Below are positions 5,608-5,749 of a stretch of 5,749 bases of DNA, piece by piece. The position numbers and the translations under genes are program-made. Each line of letters starts with the position of its first letter. Position 1 is the first letter of the stretch. The notes under the pieces are model-generated. The model worked only from the letters and a program-made list of their open reading frames with translations. It did not search any database and had not been told where the DNA came from. Source of the DNA: CAYVQU01 sp964453155 (GTDB lineage Bacteria; Chloroflexota; Anaerolineae; Anaerolineales; UBA11858); NCBI GenBank assembly GCA_964453155.1, contig CAYVQU010000259.1, positions 1 to 5,749 of the forward strand, given 5' to 3'.

Positions 5608-5749
5608 CAAGTTATAGTTTCAGGCCAAATTCCAATTTATCCAATTCTCTAAAAATTTTCTGAAAATTCGATGAATTACCGCTGTGCTTAAAGTTGGGTA
5701 GCAGAACATAATAGTGTGGTTAGTTACACCACTGTTGAATAAGAGCTAA
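5608..5749. other. AT-rich right-hand gap, no gene recognised
   Basis: No coding region, tRNA or known element is seen up to the window edge. AATTTTC-T-GAAAATT (5654-5668) is a perfect palindrome but its loop is too small for a normal hairpin. GTGGT/ACCAC (5716-5720 with 5728-5732) is a weak stem. No clear terminator follows the phosphatase gene. Confidence 0.4.

Noticed and set aside
5654..5668. Terminator after the phosphatase gene
   Set aside because: Perfect palindrome but AT-rich with a one-base centre and no following T-run.

Overview
The window reads as an ordinary stretch of a free-living bacterial chromosome of moderate GC content. Protein style and above all the palindromic elements in the gaps recall Chloroflexi of the Anaerolineae type. 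That placement is an inference from memory, not a search result. No phage, plasmid, transposase, CRISPR, rRNA or tRNA was seen.

Layout, left to right. The 3' part of a major facilitator transporter (2-622, +) faces a small adrenodoxin-like [2Fe-2S] ferredoxin (759-1094, -). The gap between them holds a minus-strand terminator candidate and a repeat-like patch. A 155-base divergent region with a palindromic repeat separates the ferredoxin from a 668-residue family 31 glycoside hydrolase (1250-3256, +), whose closest resemblance is to alpha-xylosidases and alpha-glucosidases. That gene converges on an NADPH-dependent FMN reductase-type flavoprotein (3344-3916, -) across a strong hairpin with a T-run on the minus strand. 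The flavoprotein diverges from msrA, peptide methionine sulfoxide reductase A (4172-4795, +), whose leader holds two consecutive perfect inverted repeats. After two more palindromic elements comes a histidine phosphatase of the phosphoglycerate mutase superfamily (4993-5607, +). The last 142 bases hold no recognisable gene.

The genes do not form one operon: strands alternate and nearly every gene has its own gap, ribosome binding site and hairpins. Three of them (ferredoxin, flavin reductase, MsrA) are redox or oxidative-repair proteins, but nothing in the sequence ties them into one pathway. The glycoside hydrolase and the transporter would fit scavenging of plant-type oligosaccharides, again only as an inference.

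The most unusual content is between the genes. Each of the five internal gaps carries different inverted-repeat structures, and one repeat supplies the stop codon and last codons of msrA. I found no convincing new multi-gene system. The msrA leader and the repeat family are the things to look at again.
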